Of a DNA stretch of 64,000 bases, positions 50,101 to 63,126 are shown one piece after another. The translations under genes were made by a program, and so were the position numbers. Each line of letters opens with the position of its first letter. Position 1 is the stretch's first letter. Under the pieces are notes generated by a model. That model did not search any database. It was given only the letters and a program-made list of their open reading frames with translations, and was not told the DNA's origin. This stretch comes from Gordius sp. MW1 (lineage: Eukaryota; Nematomorpha; Gordioida; Gordea; Gordiidae): positions 13,640,168 through 13,704,167 of the forward strand of contig OZ038531.1 of assembly GCA_964036665.1 (NCBI GenBank). Reading direction: 5' to 3'.

Positions 50101-52879
50101 AACTAATCGCAACAATAAATCGTTGTCTATTTTCAAAATGATAGTTCTCGCAGCTTAAAACCTCTTTTTGGAAGTCAATCGAGGATAATAGGATTCTCAA
50201 ATTGGCTTACTTTTATATATTTTTTCATGCTCTTTCACATAGAATCGAAAAAAATAAATATTTTTACCTCAAAAATTTTCACATATTTTTCTTTGAACCG
50301 TATTCATCCGATGAAAGTTGTCGTTTTCAGACGTGGTTTCTATGATCCCAAGTAAAAATTTATCAGAATTTAAAAACTATTACTTTGAAATCATGATCGC
50401 ATAGAGCAGTTTTCAAAAATTAAGCACTCACGTTGCGATACAACAAACTAATCGCAACAATAAAACGTTGTCTTTTGTCAAAATGATAGTTCTCGCAGCT
50501 TAAAACCTCTTTTCGGAAGTCAATCGAGGATAATAGGATTCTCAAATTGGCTTACTTTTATATATTTTTTCATGCTCTTTCACATAGAATCAAAAAAAAT
50601 AAATATTTTTACCTCAAAAATTTTCACATATTTTTCTTTGAACCGTATTCATCCGATGAAAGTTGTCGTTTTCAGACGTGGTTTCTATGATCCCAAGTAA
50701 AAATTTATCAGAATTTAAAAACTATTACTTTGAAATCATGATCGCATAGAGCAGTTTTCAAAAATTAAGCACTCACGTTGCGATACAACAAACTAATCGC
50801 AACAATAAAACGTTGTCTTTTGTCAAAATGATAGTTCTCGCAGCTTAAAACCTCTTTTCGGAAGTCAATCGAGGATAATAGGATTCTCAAATTGGCTTAC
50901 TTTTATATATTTTTTCATGCTCTTTCACATAGAATTGAAAAAAATAAATATTTTTGCCTCAAAATTTTTCACATATTTTTCTTTGAACCGTATTCATCCG
51001 ATGAAAGTTGTCGTTTTCAGACGTGGTTTCTAAGGTCCCAAGTAAAAATTTATCAGAATCTAAAAACTATTACTTTGAAATCATGATCGCATAGAGCAGT
51101 TTTCAAAAATTAAGCACTCACGTTGCGATACAACAAACTAATCGCAACAATAAAACGTTGTCTTTTGTCAAAATGATAGTTCTCGCAGCTTAAAACCTCT
51201 TTTCGGAAGTCAATCGAGGATAATAGGATTCTCAAATTGGCTTACTTTTATATATTTTTTCATGCTCTTTCACATAGAATCGAAAAAAATAAATATTTTT
51301 ACCTCAAAAATTTTCACATATTTTTCTTTGAACCGTATTCATCCGATGAAAGTTGTCGTTTTCAGACGTGGTTTCTATGATCCCAAGTAAAAATTTATCA
51401 GAATTTAAAAACTATTAATTTGAAATCATGATCGCATAGAGGAGTTTTCAAAAATTAAGCACCTACAACAAACTAATCGCAACAATAAAACGTTATCTTT
51501 TGTCAAAATGATAGTTCTCGCAGCTTAAAACCTCTTTTCGGAAGTCAATCGAGGATAATAGGATTCTCAAATTGGCTTACTTTTATATATTTTTTCATGC
51601 TCTTTCACATAGAATCGAAAAAAATAAATTTGTTTGCCTCAAAATTTTTCACATATTTTTCTTTGAACCGTATTCATCCGATGAAAGTTGTCGTTTTCAG
51701 ACGTGGTTTCTAAGGTCCCAAGTAAAAATTTATCAGAATCTAAAAACTATTAATTTGAAATCATGATCGCATAGAGGAGTTTTCAAAAATTAAGCACATA
51801 CAACAAACTAATCGCAACAATAAAACGTTATCTTTTGTCAAAATGATAGTTCTCGCAGCTTAAAACCTCTTTTCGGAAGTCAATCGAGAATAATAGGATT
51901 CTCAAATTGGCTTACTTTTATATATTTTTTCATGCTCTTTCACATAGAATCGAAAAAAATAAATATTTTTACCTCGAAATTTTTCACATATTTTTCTTTG
52001 AACCGTATTCATCCGATGAAAGTTGTCGTTTTCAGACGTGGTTTCTATGATCCCAAGTAAAAATTTATCAGAATTTAAAAACTATTACTTTGAAATCATT
52101 ATCGCATGGAGCAGTTTTCAAAAATTAAGCACATACAACAAACTAATCGCAACAATAAAACGTTGTCTTTTGTCAAAATGATAGTTCTCGCAGCTTAAAA
52201 CCTCTTTTCGGAAGTCAATCGAGCATAACAGGATTCTCAAATTGGCTTACTTTTATATATTTTTTTATGCTCTTTCACATAGAATCGAAAAAAACAAATA
52301 TTTTTACCTCAAAATTTTTTACATATTTTTCTTTGAACCGTATTCATCCGATGAAAGTTGTCGTTTTCAGACGTGGTTTCTATGATCCCAAGTAAAAATT
52401 TATCAGAATTTAAAAACTATTAATTTGAAATCATGATCGCATAGAGGAGTTTTCAAAAATTAAGCACCTACAACAAACTAATCGCAACAATAAAACGTTA
52501 TCTTTTGTCAAAATGATAGTTCTCGCAGCTTAAAACCTCTTTTCGGAAGTCAATCGAGAATAATAGGATTCTCAAATTGGCTTACTTTTATATATTTTTT
52601 CATGCTCTTTCACATAGAATCGAAAAAAATAAATATTTTTACCTCGAAATTTTTCACATATTTTTCTTTGAACCGTATTCATCCGATGAAAGTTGTCGTT
52701 TTCAGACGTGGTTTCTATGATCCCAAGTAAAAATTTATCAGAATTTAAAAACTATTAATTTGAAATCATGATCGCATAGAGGAGTTTTCAAAAATTAAGC
52801 ACCTACAACAAACTAATCGCAACAATAAAACGTTATCTTTTGTCAAAATGATAGTTCTCGCAGCTTAAAACCTCTTTTC
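47111..52879 (+). repeat. Array block 12: short-monomer-rich region with 670-bp dimers (M139-M155)
   Basis: Monomer starts: 47111, 47456, 47791, 48127, 48462, 48797, 49138, 49483, 49829, 50170, 50515, 50860, 51205, 51540, 51875, 52210, 52545. Short forms run four in a row (M140-M143) and five in a row (M151-M155). M140-M141 and M142-M143 form two successive 670-671-bp dimers (ATTATCGCATGG type, then GAGGAG with ATTAATTTG), echoed by M153-M154. M138-M139 and M144-M145 share CGTTTACAAC, AATCGTTGTCTATTTTC and CTGATATTGG at exactly 2027 bp. M152 is a hybrid: an AAGGTCCC-type front joined to an ATTAATTTG/GAGGAG short-form tail. Confidence 0.88.
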
Positions 52880-55632
52880 GGAAGTCAATCGAGGATAATA
52901 GGATTCTCAAATTGGCTTACTTTTATATATTTTTTCATGCTCTTTCACATAGAATCGAAAAAAATAAATATGTTTGCCTCAAAATTTTTCACATATTTTT
53001 CTTTGAACCGTATTCATCCGATGAAAGTTGTCGTTTTCATACGTGGTTTCTAAGGTCCCAAGTAAAAATTTATCAGAATCTAAAAACTATTACTTTGAAA
53101 TCATGATCGCATAGAGCAGTTTTCAAAAATTAAGCACTCACGTTGCGATACAACAAACTAATCGCAACAATAAAACGTTGTCTTTTGTCAAAATGATAGT
53201 TCTCGCAGCTTAAAACCTCTTTTCGGAAGTCAATCGAGGATAATAGGATTCTCAAATTGGCTTACTTTTATATATTTTTTCATGCTCTTTCACATAGAAT
53301 TGAAAAAAATAAATATTTTTACCTCAAAATTTTTCACATATTTTTCTTTGAACCGTATTCATCCGATGAAAGTTGTCGTTTTCAGACGTGGTTTCTATGA
53401 TCCCAAGTAAAAATTTATCAGAATTTAAAAACTATTACTTTAAAATCATGATCGCATAGAGCAGTTTTCAAAAATTAAGCACTCACGTTGCGATACAACA
53501 AACTAATCGCAACAATAAAACGTTGTCTTTTGTCAAAATGATAGTTCTCTCAGCTTAAAACCTCTTTTCGGAAGTCAATCGAGGATAATAGGATTCTCAA
53601 ATTGGCTTACTTTTATATATTTTTTCATGCTCTTTCACATAGAATCGAAAAAAATAAATATTTTTACCTCAAAATTTTTCACATATTTTTCTTTGAACCG
53701 TATTCATCCGATGAAAGTTGTCGTTTTCAGACGTGGTTTCTAAGGTCCCAAGTAAAAATTTATCAGAATCTAAAAACTATTACTTTGAAATCATGATCGC
53801 ATTGAGCAGTTTTCAAAAATTAAGCACTCACGTTGCGATACAACAAACTAATCGCAACAATAAAACGTTGTCTTTTGTCAAAATGATAGTTCTCGCAGCT
53901 TAAAACCTCTTTTCGGAAGTCAATCGAGGATAATAGGATTCTCAAATTGGCTTACTTTTATATATTTTTTCATACTCTTTCACATAGAATCGAAAAAAAT
54001 AAATATTTTTACCTCAAAATTTTTCACATTTCTTTGAACCGTATTCATCCGATGAAAGTTGTCGTTTTCAGACGTGGTTTCTATGATCCCAAGTAAAAAT
54101 TTATCAGAATTTAAAAACTATTACTTTGAAATCATGATCGCATAGAGCAGATTTCAAAAATTAAGCACTCACGTTGCGATACAACAAACTAATCGCAACA
54201 ATAAAACGTTGTCTTTTGTCAAAATGATAGTTCTCGCAGCTTAAAACCTCTTTTCGGAAGTCAATCGAGGATAATAGGATTCTCAAATTGGCTTACTTTT
54301 ATATATTTTTTCATGCTCTTTCACATAGAATCGAAAAAAATAAATATTTTTGCCTCAAAATTTTTCACATATTTTTCTTTGAACCGTATTCATCCGATGA
54401 AAGTTGTCGTTTTCAGACGTGGTTTCTAAGGTCCCAAGTAAAAATTTATCAGAATCTAAAAACTATTACTTTGAAATCATGATCGCATAGAGCAGTTTTC
54501 AAAAATTAAGCACTCACGTTGCGATACAACAAACTAATCGCAACAATAAAACGTTGTCTTTTGTCAAAATGATAGTTCTCGCAGCTTAAAACCTCTTTTC
54601 GTAAGTCAATCGAGGATAATAGGATTCTCAAATTGGCTTACTTTTATATATTTTTTCATGCTCTTTCACATAGAATCGAAAAAAATAAATATTTTTACCT
54701 CAAAATTTTTCACATATTTTTCTTTGAACCGTATTCATCCGATGAAAGTTGTCGTTTTCAGACGTGGTTTCTATGATCCCAAGTAAAAATTTATCAGAAT
54801 CTAAAAACTATTACTTTGAAATGATCGCATAGAGCAGTTTTCAAAAATTAAGCACTCACGTTGCGATACAACAAACTAATCGCAACAATAAAACGTTGTC
54901 TTTTGTCAAAATGATAGTTCTCGCAGCTTAAAACCTCTTTTCGGAAGTCAATCGAGGATAATAGGATTCTCATATTGGCTTACTTTTATATATTTTTTCA
55001 TGCTCTTTCACATAGAATCGAAAAAAATAAATATTTTTGCCTCAAAATTTTTCACATATTTTTCTTTGAACTGTATTCATCCGATGAAAGTTGTCGTTTT
55101 CAGACGTGGTTTCTAAGGTCCCAAGTAAAAATTTATCAGAATCTAAAAACTATTACTTTGAAATCATGATCGCATAGAGCAGTTTTCAAAAATTAAGCAC
55201 TCACGTTGCGATACAACAAACTAATCGCAACAATAAAACGTTGTCTTTTGTCAAAATGATAGTTCTCGCAGCTTAAAACCTCTTTTCGGAAGTCAATCGA
55301 GGATAATAGGATTCTCAAATTGGCTTACTTTTATATATTTTTTCATGCTCTTTCACATAGAATCGAAAAAAATAAATATTTTTGCCTCAAAATTTTTCAC
55401 ATATTTTTCTTTGAACCGTATTCATCCGATGAAAGTTGTCGTTTTCAGACGTGGTTTCTATGATCCCAAGTAAAAATTTATCAGAATTTAAAAACTATTA
55501 CTTTGAAATCATGATCGCATAGAGCAGATTTCAAAAATTAAGCACTCACGTTGCGATACAACAAACTAATCGCAACAATAAAACGTTGTCTTTTGTCAAA
55601 ATGATAGTTCTCGCAGCTTAAAACCTCTTTTC
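52880..55632 (+). repeat. Array block 13: long-form monomers only (M156-M162)
   Basis: Monomer starts: 52880, 53225, 53570, 53915, 54256, 54601, 54943, 55288 (M163 overlaps the next block). No short forms. M158-M160 repeat the order seen at M46-M48 and M93-M95: an AAGGTCCC monomer, then one with both CATACTCTTTC and CAGATTTC, then another AAGGTCCC monomer. M159 has a private 4-base loss (TTCACATTTCTTTG near 54026). M161 has the GAAATGATCG class. M162 begins CTCATATTGG. Confidence 0.87.
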
Positions 55633-58600
55633 GGAAGTCAATCGAGAATAATAGGATTCTCAAATTGGCTTACTTTTATATATTTTTTCATGCTCTTTCA
55701 CATAGAATCGAAAAAAATAAATATTTTTGCCTCAAAATTTTTCACATATTTTTCTTTGAACCGTATTCATCCGATGAAAGTTGTCGTTTTCAGACGTGGT
55801 TTCTATGATCCCAAGTAAAAATTTATCAGAATTTAAAAACTATTACTTTGAAATCATGATCGCATAGAGCAGTTTTCAAAAATTAAGCACTCACGTTGCG
55901 ATACAACAAACTAATCGCAACAATAAAACATTGTCTTTTGTCAAAATGATAGTTCTCGCAGCTTAAAACCTCTTTTCGGAAGTCAATCGAGGATAATAGG
56001 ATTCTCAAATTGGCTTACTTTTATATATTTTTTCATGCTCTTTCACATAGAATCGAAAAAAATAAATATTTTTGCCTCAAAATTTTTCACATATTTTTCT
56101 TTGAACCGTATTCATCCGATGAAAGTTGTCGTTTTCAGACGTGGTTTCTATGATCCCAACTAAAAATTTATCAGAATTTAAAAACTATTACTTTGAAATC
56201 ATTATCGCATGGAGCAGTTTTCAAAAATTAGGCACATACAACAAACTAATCGCAACAATAAAACGTTGTCTTTTGTCAAATTGATAGTTCTCGCAGCTTA
56301 AAACCTCTTTTCGGAAGTCAATCGAGCATAATAGGATTCTCAAATTGGCTTACTTTTATATATTTTTTTATGCTCTTTCACATAGAATCGAAAAAAATAA
56401 ATATTTTTACCTCAAAATTTTTCACATATTATTCTTTGAACCGTATTCATCCGATGAAAGTTGTCGTTTTCAGACGTGGTTTCTATGATCCCAAGTAAAA
56501 ATTTATCAGAATTTAAAAACTATTACTTTGAAATCATTATCGCATGGAGCAGTTTTCAAAAATTAAGCACTCACGTTGCGATACAACAAACTAATCGCAA
56601 CAATAAAACGTTGTCTTTTGTCAAAATGATAGATCTCGCAGCTTAAAACCTCTTTTCGGAAGTCAATCGATGATAATAGGATTCTCAAATTGGCTTACTT
56701 TTATATATTTTTTCATGCTCTTTCACATAGAATCGAAAAAAATAAATATTTTTACCTCAAAATTTTTCACATATTTTTCTTTGAACCGTATTCATCCGAT
56801 GAAAGTTGTCATTTTCTGACGTGGTTTCTATGATCCCAAGTAAAAATTTATCAGAATTTAAAAACTATTACTTTGAAATCATTATCGCATGGAGCAGTTT
56901 TCAAAAATTACGCACATACAACAAACTAATCGCAACAATAAAACGTTGTCTTTTGTCAAAATGATATCTCGCAGCTTAAAACCTCTTTTCACAGTCAATC
57001 GAGCATAATAGGATTCTCAAATTGGCTTACTTTTATAAATTTTTTTATGCTCTTTCACATAGAATCGAAAAAAAATAAATATTTTTACCTCAAAATTTTT
57101 CACATATTTTTCTTTGAACCGTATTCATCAGATGAAAGTTGTCGTTTTCAGACGTGGTTTCTATGATCCCAAGTAAAAATTCATCAGAATTTAAAAACTA
57201 TTACTTTGAAATCATGATCGCATAGAGGAGTTTTCAAAAATTAAGCACATACAACAAACTAATCGCAACAATAAAACGTTGTCTTTTGTCAAAATGATAG
57301 TTCTCGCAGCTTAAAACCTCTTTTCGGAAGTCAATCGAGGATAATAGGATTCTCAAATTGGCTTACTTTTATATATTTTTTCATGCTCTTTCACATAGAA
57401 TCGAAAAAAATAAATATTTTTACCTCAAAATTTTTCACATATTTTTCTTTGAACCGTATTCATCCGATGAAAGTTGTCGTTTTCAGACGTGGTTTCTATG
57501 ATCCCAAGTAAAAATTTATCAGAATCTAAAAACTATTACTTTGAAATCATGATCGCATAGAGCAGTTTTCAAAAATTAAGCACTCATGTTGCGATACAAC
57601 AAACTAATCGCAACAATAAAACGTTGTCTTTTGTCAAAATGATAGTTCTCGCAGCTTAAAACCTTTTTTCGGAAGTCAATCGAGGATAATAGGATTCTCA
57701 AATTGGCTTACTTTTATATATTTTTTCATGCTCTTTCACATAGAATCGAAAAAAATAAATATTTTTGCCTCAAAATTTTTCACATATTTTTCTTTGAACC
57801 GTATTCATCCGATGAAAGTTGTCGTTTTCAGACGTGGTTTCTAAGATCCCAAGTAAAAATTTATCAGAATCTAAAAACTATTACTTTGAAATCATGATCG
57901 TATAGAGCAGTTTTCAAAAATTAAGCACTCACGTTGCGATACAACAAACTAATCGCAACAATAAAACGTTGTCTTTTGTCAAAATGATAGTTCTCGCAGC
58001 TTAAAACCTCTTTTCGGAAGTCAATCGAGGATAATAGGATTCTCAAATTGGCTTACTTTTATATATTTTTTCATGCTCTTTCACATAGAATCGAAAAAAA
58101 TAAATATTTTTGCCTCAAAATTTTTCACATATTTTTCTTTGAACCGTATTCATCCGATGAAAGTTGTCGTTTTCAGACGTGGTTTCTAAGGTCCCAAGTA
58201 AAAATTTATCAGAATCTAAAAACTATTACTTTGAAATCATGATCGCATAGAGCAGTTTTCAAAAATTAAGCACTCACGTTGCGATACAACAAACTAATCG
58301 CAACAATAAAACGTTGTCTTTTGTCAAAATGATAGTTCTCGCAGCTTAAAACCTCTTTTCGGAAGTCAATCGAGGATAATAGGATTCTCAAATTGGCTTA
58401 CTTTTATATATTTTTTCATGCTTTTTCACATAGAGTCGAAAAAAATAAATATTTTTGCCTCAAAATTTTTCACATATTTTTCTTTGAACCGTATTCATCC
58501 GATGAAAGTTGTCGTTTTCAGACGTGGTTTCTATGATCCCAAGTAAAAATTTATCAGAATTTAAAAACTATTACTTTGAAATCATGATCGCATAGAGCAG

Positions 58601-61600
58601 ATTTCAAAAATTAAGCACTCACGTTGCGATACAACAAACTAATCGCAACAATAAAACGTTGTCTTTTGTCAAAATGATAGTTCTCGCAGCTTAAAACCTC
58701 TTTTCGGAAGTCAATCGAGAATAATAGGATTCTCAAATTGGCTTACTTTTATATATTTTTTCATGCTCTTTCACATAGAATTGAAAAAAATAAATATTTT
58801 TGCCTCAAAATTTTTCACATATTTTTCTTTGAACCGTATTCATCCGATGAAAGTTGTCGTTTTCAGACGTGGTTTCTATGATCCCAAGTAAAAATTTATC
58901 AGAATTTAAAAACTATTACTTTGACAGCATGATCGCATAGAGCAGTTTTCAAAAATTAAGCACTCACGTTGCGATACAACAAACTAATCGCAACAATAAA
59001 ACATTGTCTTTTGTCAAAATGATAGTTCTCGCAGCTTAAAACCTCTTTTCGGAAGTCAATCGAGGATAATAGGATTCTCAAATTGGCTTACTTTTATATA
59101 TTTTTTCATGCTCTTTCACATAGAATTGAAAAAAATAAATATTTTTGCCTCAAAATTTTTCACATATTTTTCTTTGAACCGTATTCATCCGATGAAAGTT
59201 GTCGTTTTCAGACGTGGTTTCTAATCCCAAGTAAAAATTTATCAGAATTTAAAAACTATTACTTTGAAATCATTATCGCATGGAGCAGTTTTCAAAAATT
59301 AGGCACATACAACAAACTAATCGCAACAATAAAACGTTGTCTTTTGTCAAATTGATAGTTCTCGCAGCTTAAAACCTCTTTTCGGAAGTCAATCGAGCAT
59401 AATAGGATTCTCAAATTGGCTTACTTTTATATATTTTTTTATGCTCTTTCACATAGAATCGAAAAAAATAAATATTTTTACCTCAAAATTTTTCACATAT
59501 TATTCTTTGAACCGTATTCATCCGATGAAAGTTGTCGTTTTCAGACGTGGTTTCTATGATCCCAAGTAAAAATTTATCAGAATTTAAAAACTATTACTTT
59601 GAAATCATTATCGCATGGAGCAGTTTTCAAAAATTAAGCACTCACGTTGCGATACAACAAACTAATCGCAACAATAAAACGTTGTCTTTTGTCAAAATGA
59701 TAGATCTCGCAGCTTAAAACCTCTTTTCGGAAGTCAATCGAGGATAATAGGATTCTCAAATTGGCTTACTTTTATATATTTTTTCATGCTCTTTCACATA
59801 GAATCGAAAAAAATAAATATTTTTACCTCAAAATTTTTCACATATTTTTCTTTGAACCGTATTCATCCGATGAAAGTTGTCATTTTCAGACGTGGTTTCT
59901 ATGATCCCAAGTAAAAATTTATCAGAATTTAAAAACTATTACTTTGAAATCATTATCGCATGGAGCAGTTTTCAAAAATTACGCACATACAACAAACTAA
60001 TCGCAACAATAAAACGTTGTCTTTTGTCAAAATGATATCTCGCAGCTTAAAACCTCTTTTCGGAAGTCAATCGAGCATAATAGGATTCTCAAATTGGCTT
60101 ACTTTTATATATTTTTTTATGCTCTTTCACATAGAATCGAAAAAAAATAAATATTTTTACCTCAAAATTTTTCACATATTTTTCTTTCAACCGTATTCAT
60201 CAGATGAAAGTTGTCGTTTTCAGACGTGGTTTCTATGATCCCAAGTAAAAATTTATCAGAATCTAAAAACTATTACTTTGAAATCATGATCGCATAGAGG
60301 AGTTTTCAAAAATTAAGCACATACAACAAACTAATCGCAACAATAAAACGTTGTCTTTTGTCAAAATGATAGTTCTCGCAGCTTAAAACCTCTTTTCGGA
60401 AATCAATCGAGGATAATAGGATTCTCAAATTGGCTTACTTTTATATATTTTTTCATGCTCTTTCACATAGAATCGAAAAAAATAAATATTTTTACCTCAA
60501 AATTTTTCACATATTTTTCTTTGAACCGTATTCATCCGATGAAAGTTGTCGTTTTCAGACGTGGTTTCTATGATCCCAAGTAAAAATTTATCAGAATCTA
60601 AAAACTATTACTTTGAAATCATGATCGCATAGAGCAGTTTTCAAAAATTAAGCACTCATGTTGCGATACAACAAACTAATCGCAACAATAAAACGTTGTC
60701 TTTTGTCAAAATGATAGTTCTCGCAGCTTAAAACCTTTTTTCGGAAGTCAATCGAGGATAATAGGATTCTCAAATTGGCTTACTTTTATATATTTTTTCA
60801 TGCTCTTTCACATAGAATTGAAAAAAATAAATATTTTTGCCTCAAAATTTTTCACATATTATTCTTTGAACCGTATTCATCCGATGAAAGTTGTCGTTTT
60901 CAGACGTGGTTTCTATGATCCCAAGTAAAAATTTATCAGAATTTAAAAACTATTACTTTGAAATCATTATCGCATGGAGCAGTTTTCAAAAATTAAGCAC
61001 TCACGTTGCGATACAACAAACTAATCGCAACAATAAAACGTTGTCTTTTGTCAAAATGATAGATCTCGCAGCTTAAAACCTCTTTTCGGAAGTCAATCGA
61101 GGATAATAGGATTCTCAAATTGGCTTACTTTTATATATTTTTTCATGCTCTTTCACATAGAATCGAAAAAAATAAATATTTTTACCTCAAAATTTTTCAC
61201 ATATTTTTCTTTCAACCGTATTCATCAGATGAAAGTTGTCGTTTTCAGACGTGGTTTCTATGATCCCAAGTAAAAATTCATCAGAATTTAAAAACTATTA
61301 CTTTGAAATCATGATCGCATAGAGGAGTTTTCAAAAATTAAGCACATACAACAAACTAATCGCAACAATAAAACGTTGTCTTTTGTCAAAATGATAGTTC
61401 TCGCAGCTTAAAACCTCTTTTCGGAAATCAATCGAGGATAATAGGATTCTCAAATTGGCTTACTTTTATATATTTTTTCATGCTCTTTCACATAGAATCG
61501 AAAAAAATAAATATTTTTGCCTCAAAATTTTTCACATATTTTTCTTTGAACCGTATTCATCCGATGAAAGTTGTCGTTTTCAGACGTGGTTTCTATGATC

Positions 61601-63126
61601 CCAAGTAAAAATTTATCAGAATTTAAAAACTATTACTTTGAAATCATGATCGCATAGAGCAGATTTCAAAAATTAAGCACTCACGTTGCGATACAACAAA
61701 CTAATCGCAACAATAAAACGTTGTCTTTTGTCAAAATGATAGTTCTCGCAGCTTAAAACCTCTTTTCGGAAGTCAATCGAGAATAATAGGATTCTCAAAT
61801 TGGCTTACTTTTATATATTTTTTCATGCTCTTTCACATAGAATTGAAAAAAATAAATATTTTTGCCTCAAAATTTTTCACATATTATTCTTTGAACCGTA
61901 TTCATCCGATGAAAGTTGTCGTTTTCAGACGTGGTTTCTATGATCCCAAGTAAAAATTTATCAGAATTTAAAAACTATTACTTTGAAATCATTATCGCAT
62001 GGAGCAGTTTTCAAAAATTAAGCACTCACGTTGCGATACAACAAACTAATCGCAACAATAAAACGTTGTCTTTTGTCAAAATGATAGATCTCGCAGCTTA
62101 AAACCTCTTTTCGGAAGTCAATCGAGGATAATAGGATTCTCAAATTGGCTTACTTTTATATATTTTTTCATGCTCTTTCACATAGAATCGAAAAAAATAA
62201 ATATTTTTACCTCAAAATTTTTCACATATTTTTCTTTGAACCGTATTCATCCGATGAAAGTTGTCATTTTCAGACGTGGTTTCTATGATCCCAAGTAAAA
62301 ATTTATCAGAATTTAAAAACTATTACTTTGAAATCATTATCGCATGGAGCAGTTTTCAAAAATTACGCACATACAACAAACTAATCGCAACAATAAAACG
62401 TTGTCTTTTGTCAAAATGATATCTCGCAGCTTAAAACCTCTTTTCGGAAGTCAATCGAGCATAATAGGATTCTCAAATTGGCTTACTTTTATATATTTTT
62501 TTATGCTCTTTCACATAGAATCGAAAAAAAATAAATATTTTTACCTCAAAATTTTTCACATATTTTTCTTTCAACCGTATTCATCAGATGAAAGTTGTCG
62601 TTTTCAGACGTGGTTTCTATGATCCCAAGTAAAAATTCATCAGAATTTAAAAACTATTACTTTGAAATCATGATCGCATAGAGGAGTTTTCAAAAATTAA
62701 GCACATACAACAAACTAATCGCAACAATAAAACGTTGTCTTTTGTCAAAATGATAGTTCTCGCAGCTTAAAACCTCTTTTCGGAAATCAATCGAGGATAA
62801 TAGGATTCTCAAATTGGCTTACTTTTATATATTTTTTCATGCTCTTTCACATAGAATCGAAAAAAATAAATATTTTTACCTCAAAATTTTTCACATATTT
62901 TTCTTTGAACCGTATTCATCCGATGAAAGTTGTCGTTTTCAGACGTGGTTTCTATGATCCCAAGTAAAAATTTATCAGAATCTAAAAACTATTACTTTGA
63001 AATCATGATCGCATAGAGCAGTTTTCAAAAATTAAGCACTCATGTTGCGATACAACAAACTAATCGCAACAATAAAACGTTGTCTTTTGTCAAAATGATA
63101 GTTCTCGCAGCTTAAAACCTTTTTTC
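55633..63126 (+). repeat. 9-monomer (3071 bp) and 7-monomer (2384 bp) copies (M164-M185)
   Basis: Monomer starts: 55633, 55978, 56313, 56658, 56991, 57326, 57671, 58016, 58361, 58706, 59051, 59384, 59729, 60062, 60398, 60743, 61088, 61423, 61768, 62113, 62446, 62782. M163-M170 match M172-M179 at 3071-3073 bp. M175-M178 match M182-M185 at exactly 2384 bp. Rare variants that track the copies include ATTAGGCAC with CAAATTGATAG (M165, M174), ATATTATTCTTTG, ATTACGCACATAC, GATATCTCGCAG, CATCAGATG and CACTCATGTTGCG. M179-M182 are hybrids at the junction between the copies. Confidence 0.9.

Noticed and set aside
56981..57000. Aberrant junction CTTTTCACAGTCAATCG between M167 and M168 as an array break
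   Set aside because: Only a few bases differ from the normal CTTTTCGGAAGTC and the monomers continue in phase on both sides, so it is a small private indel.
59960..60238. Open frames of about 90 codons at 59960 and 62344
   Set aside because: They are paired copies 2384 bp apart made by the ATTACGCAC and GATATCTCGC variants joining two frames. The composition is that of translated satellite.
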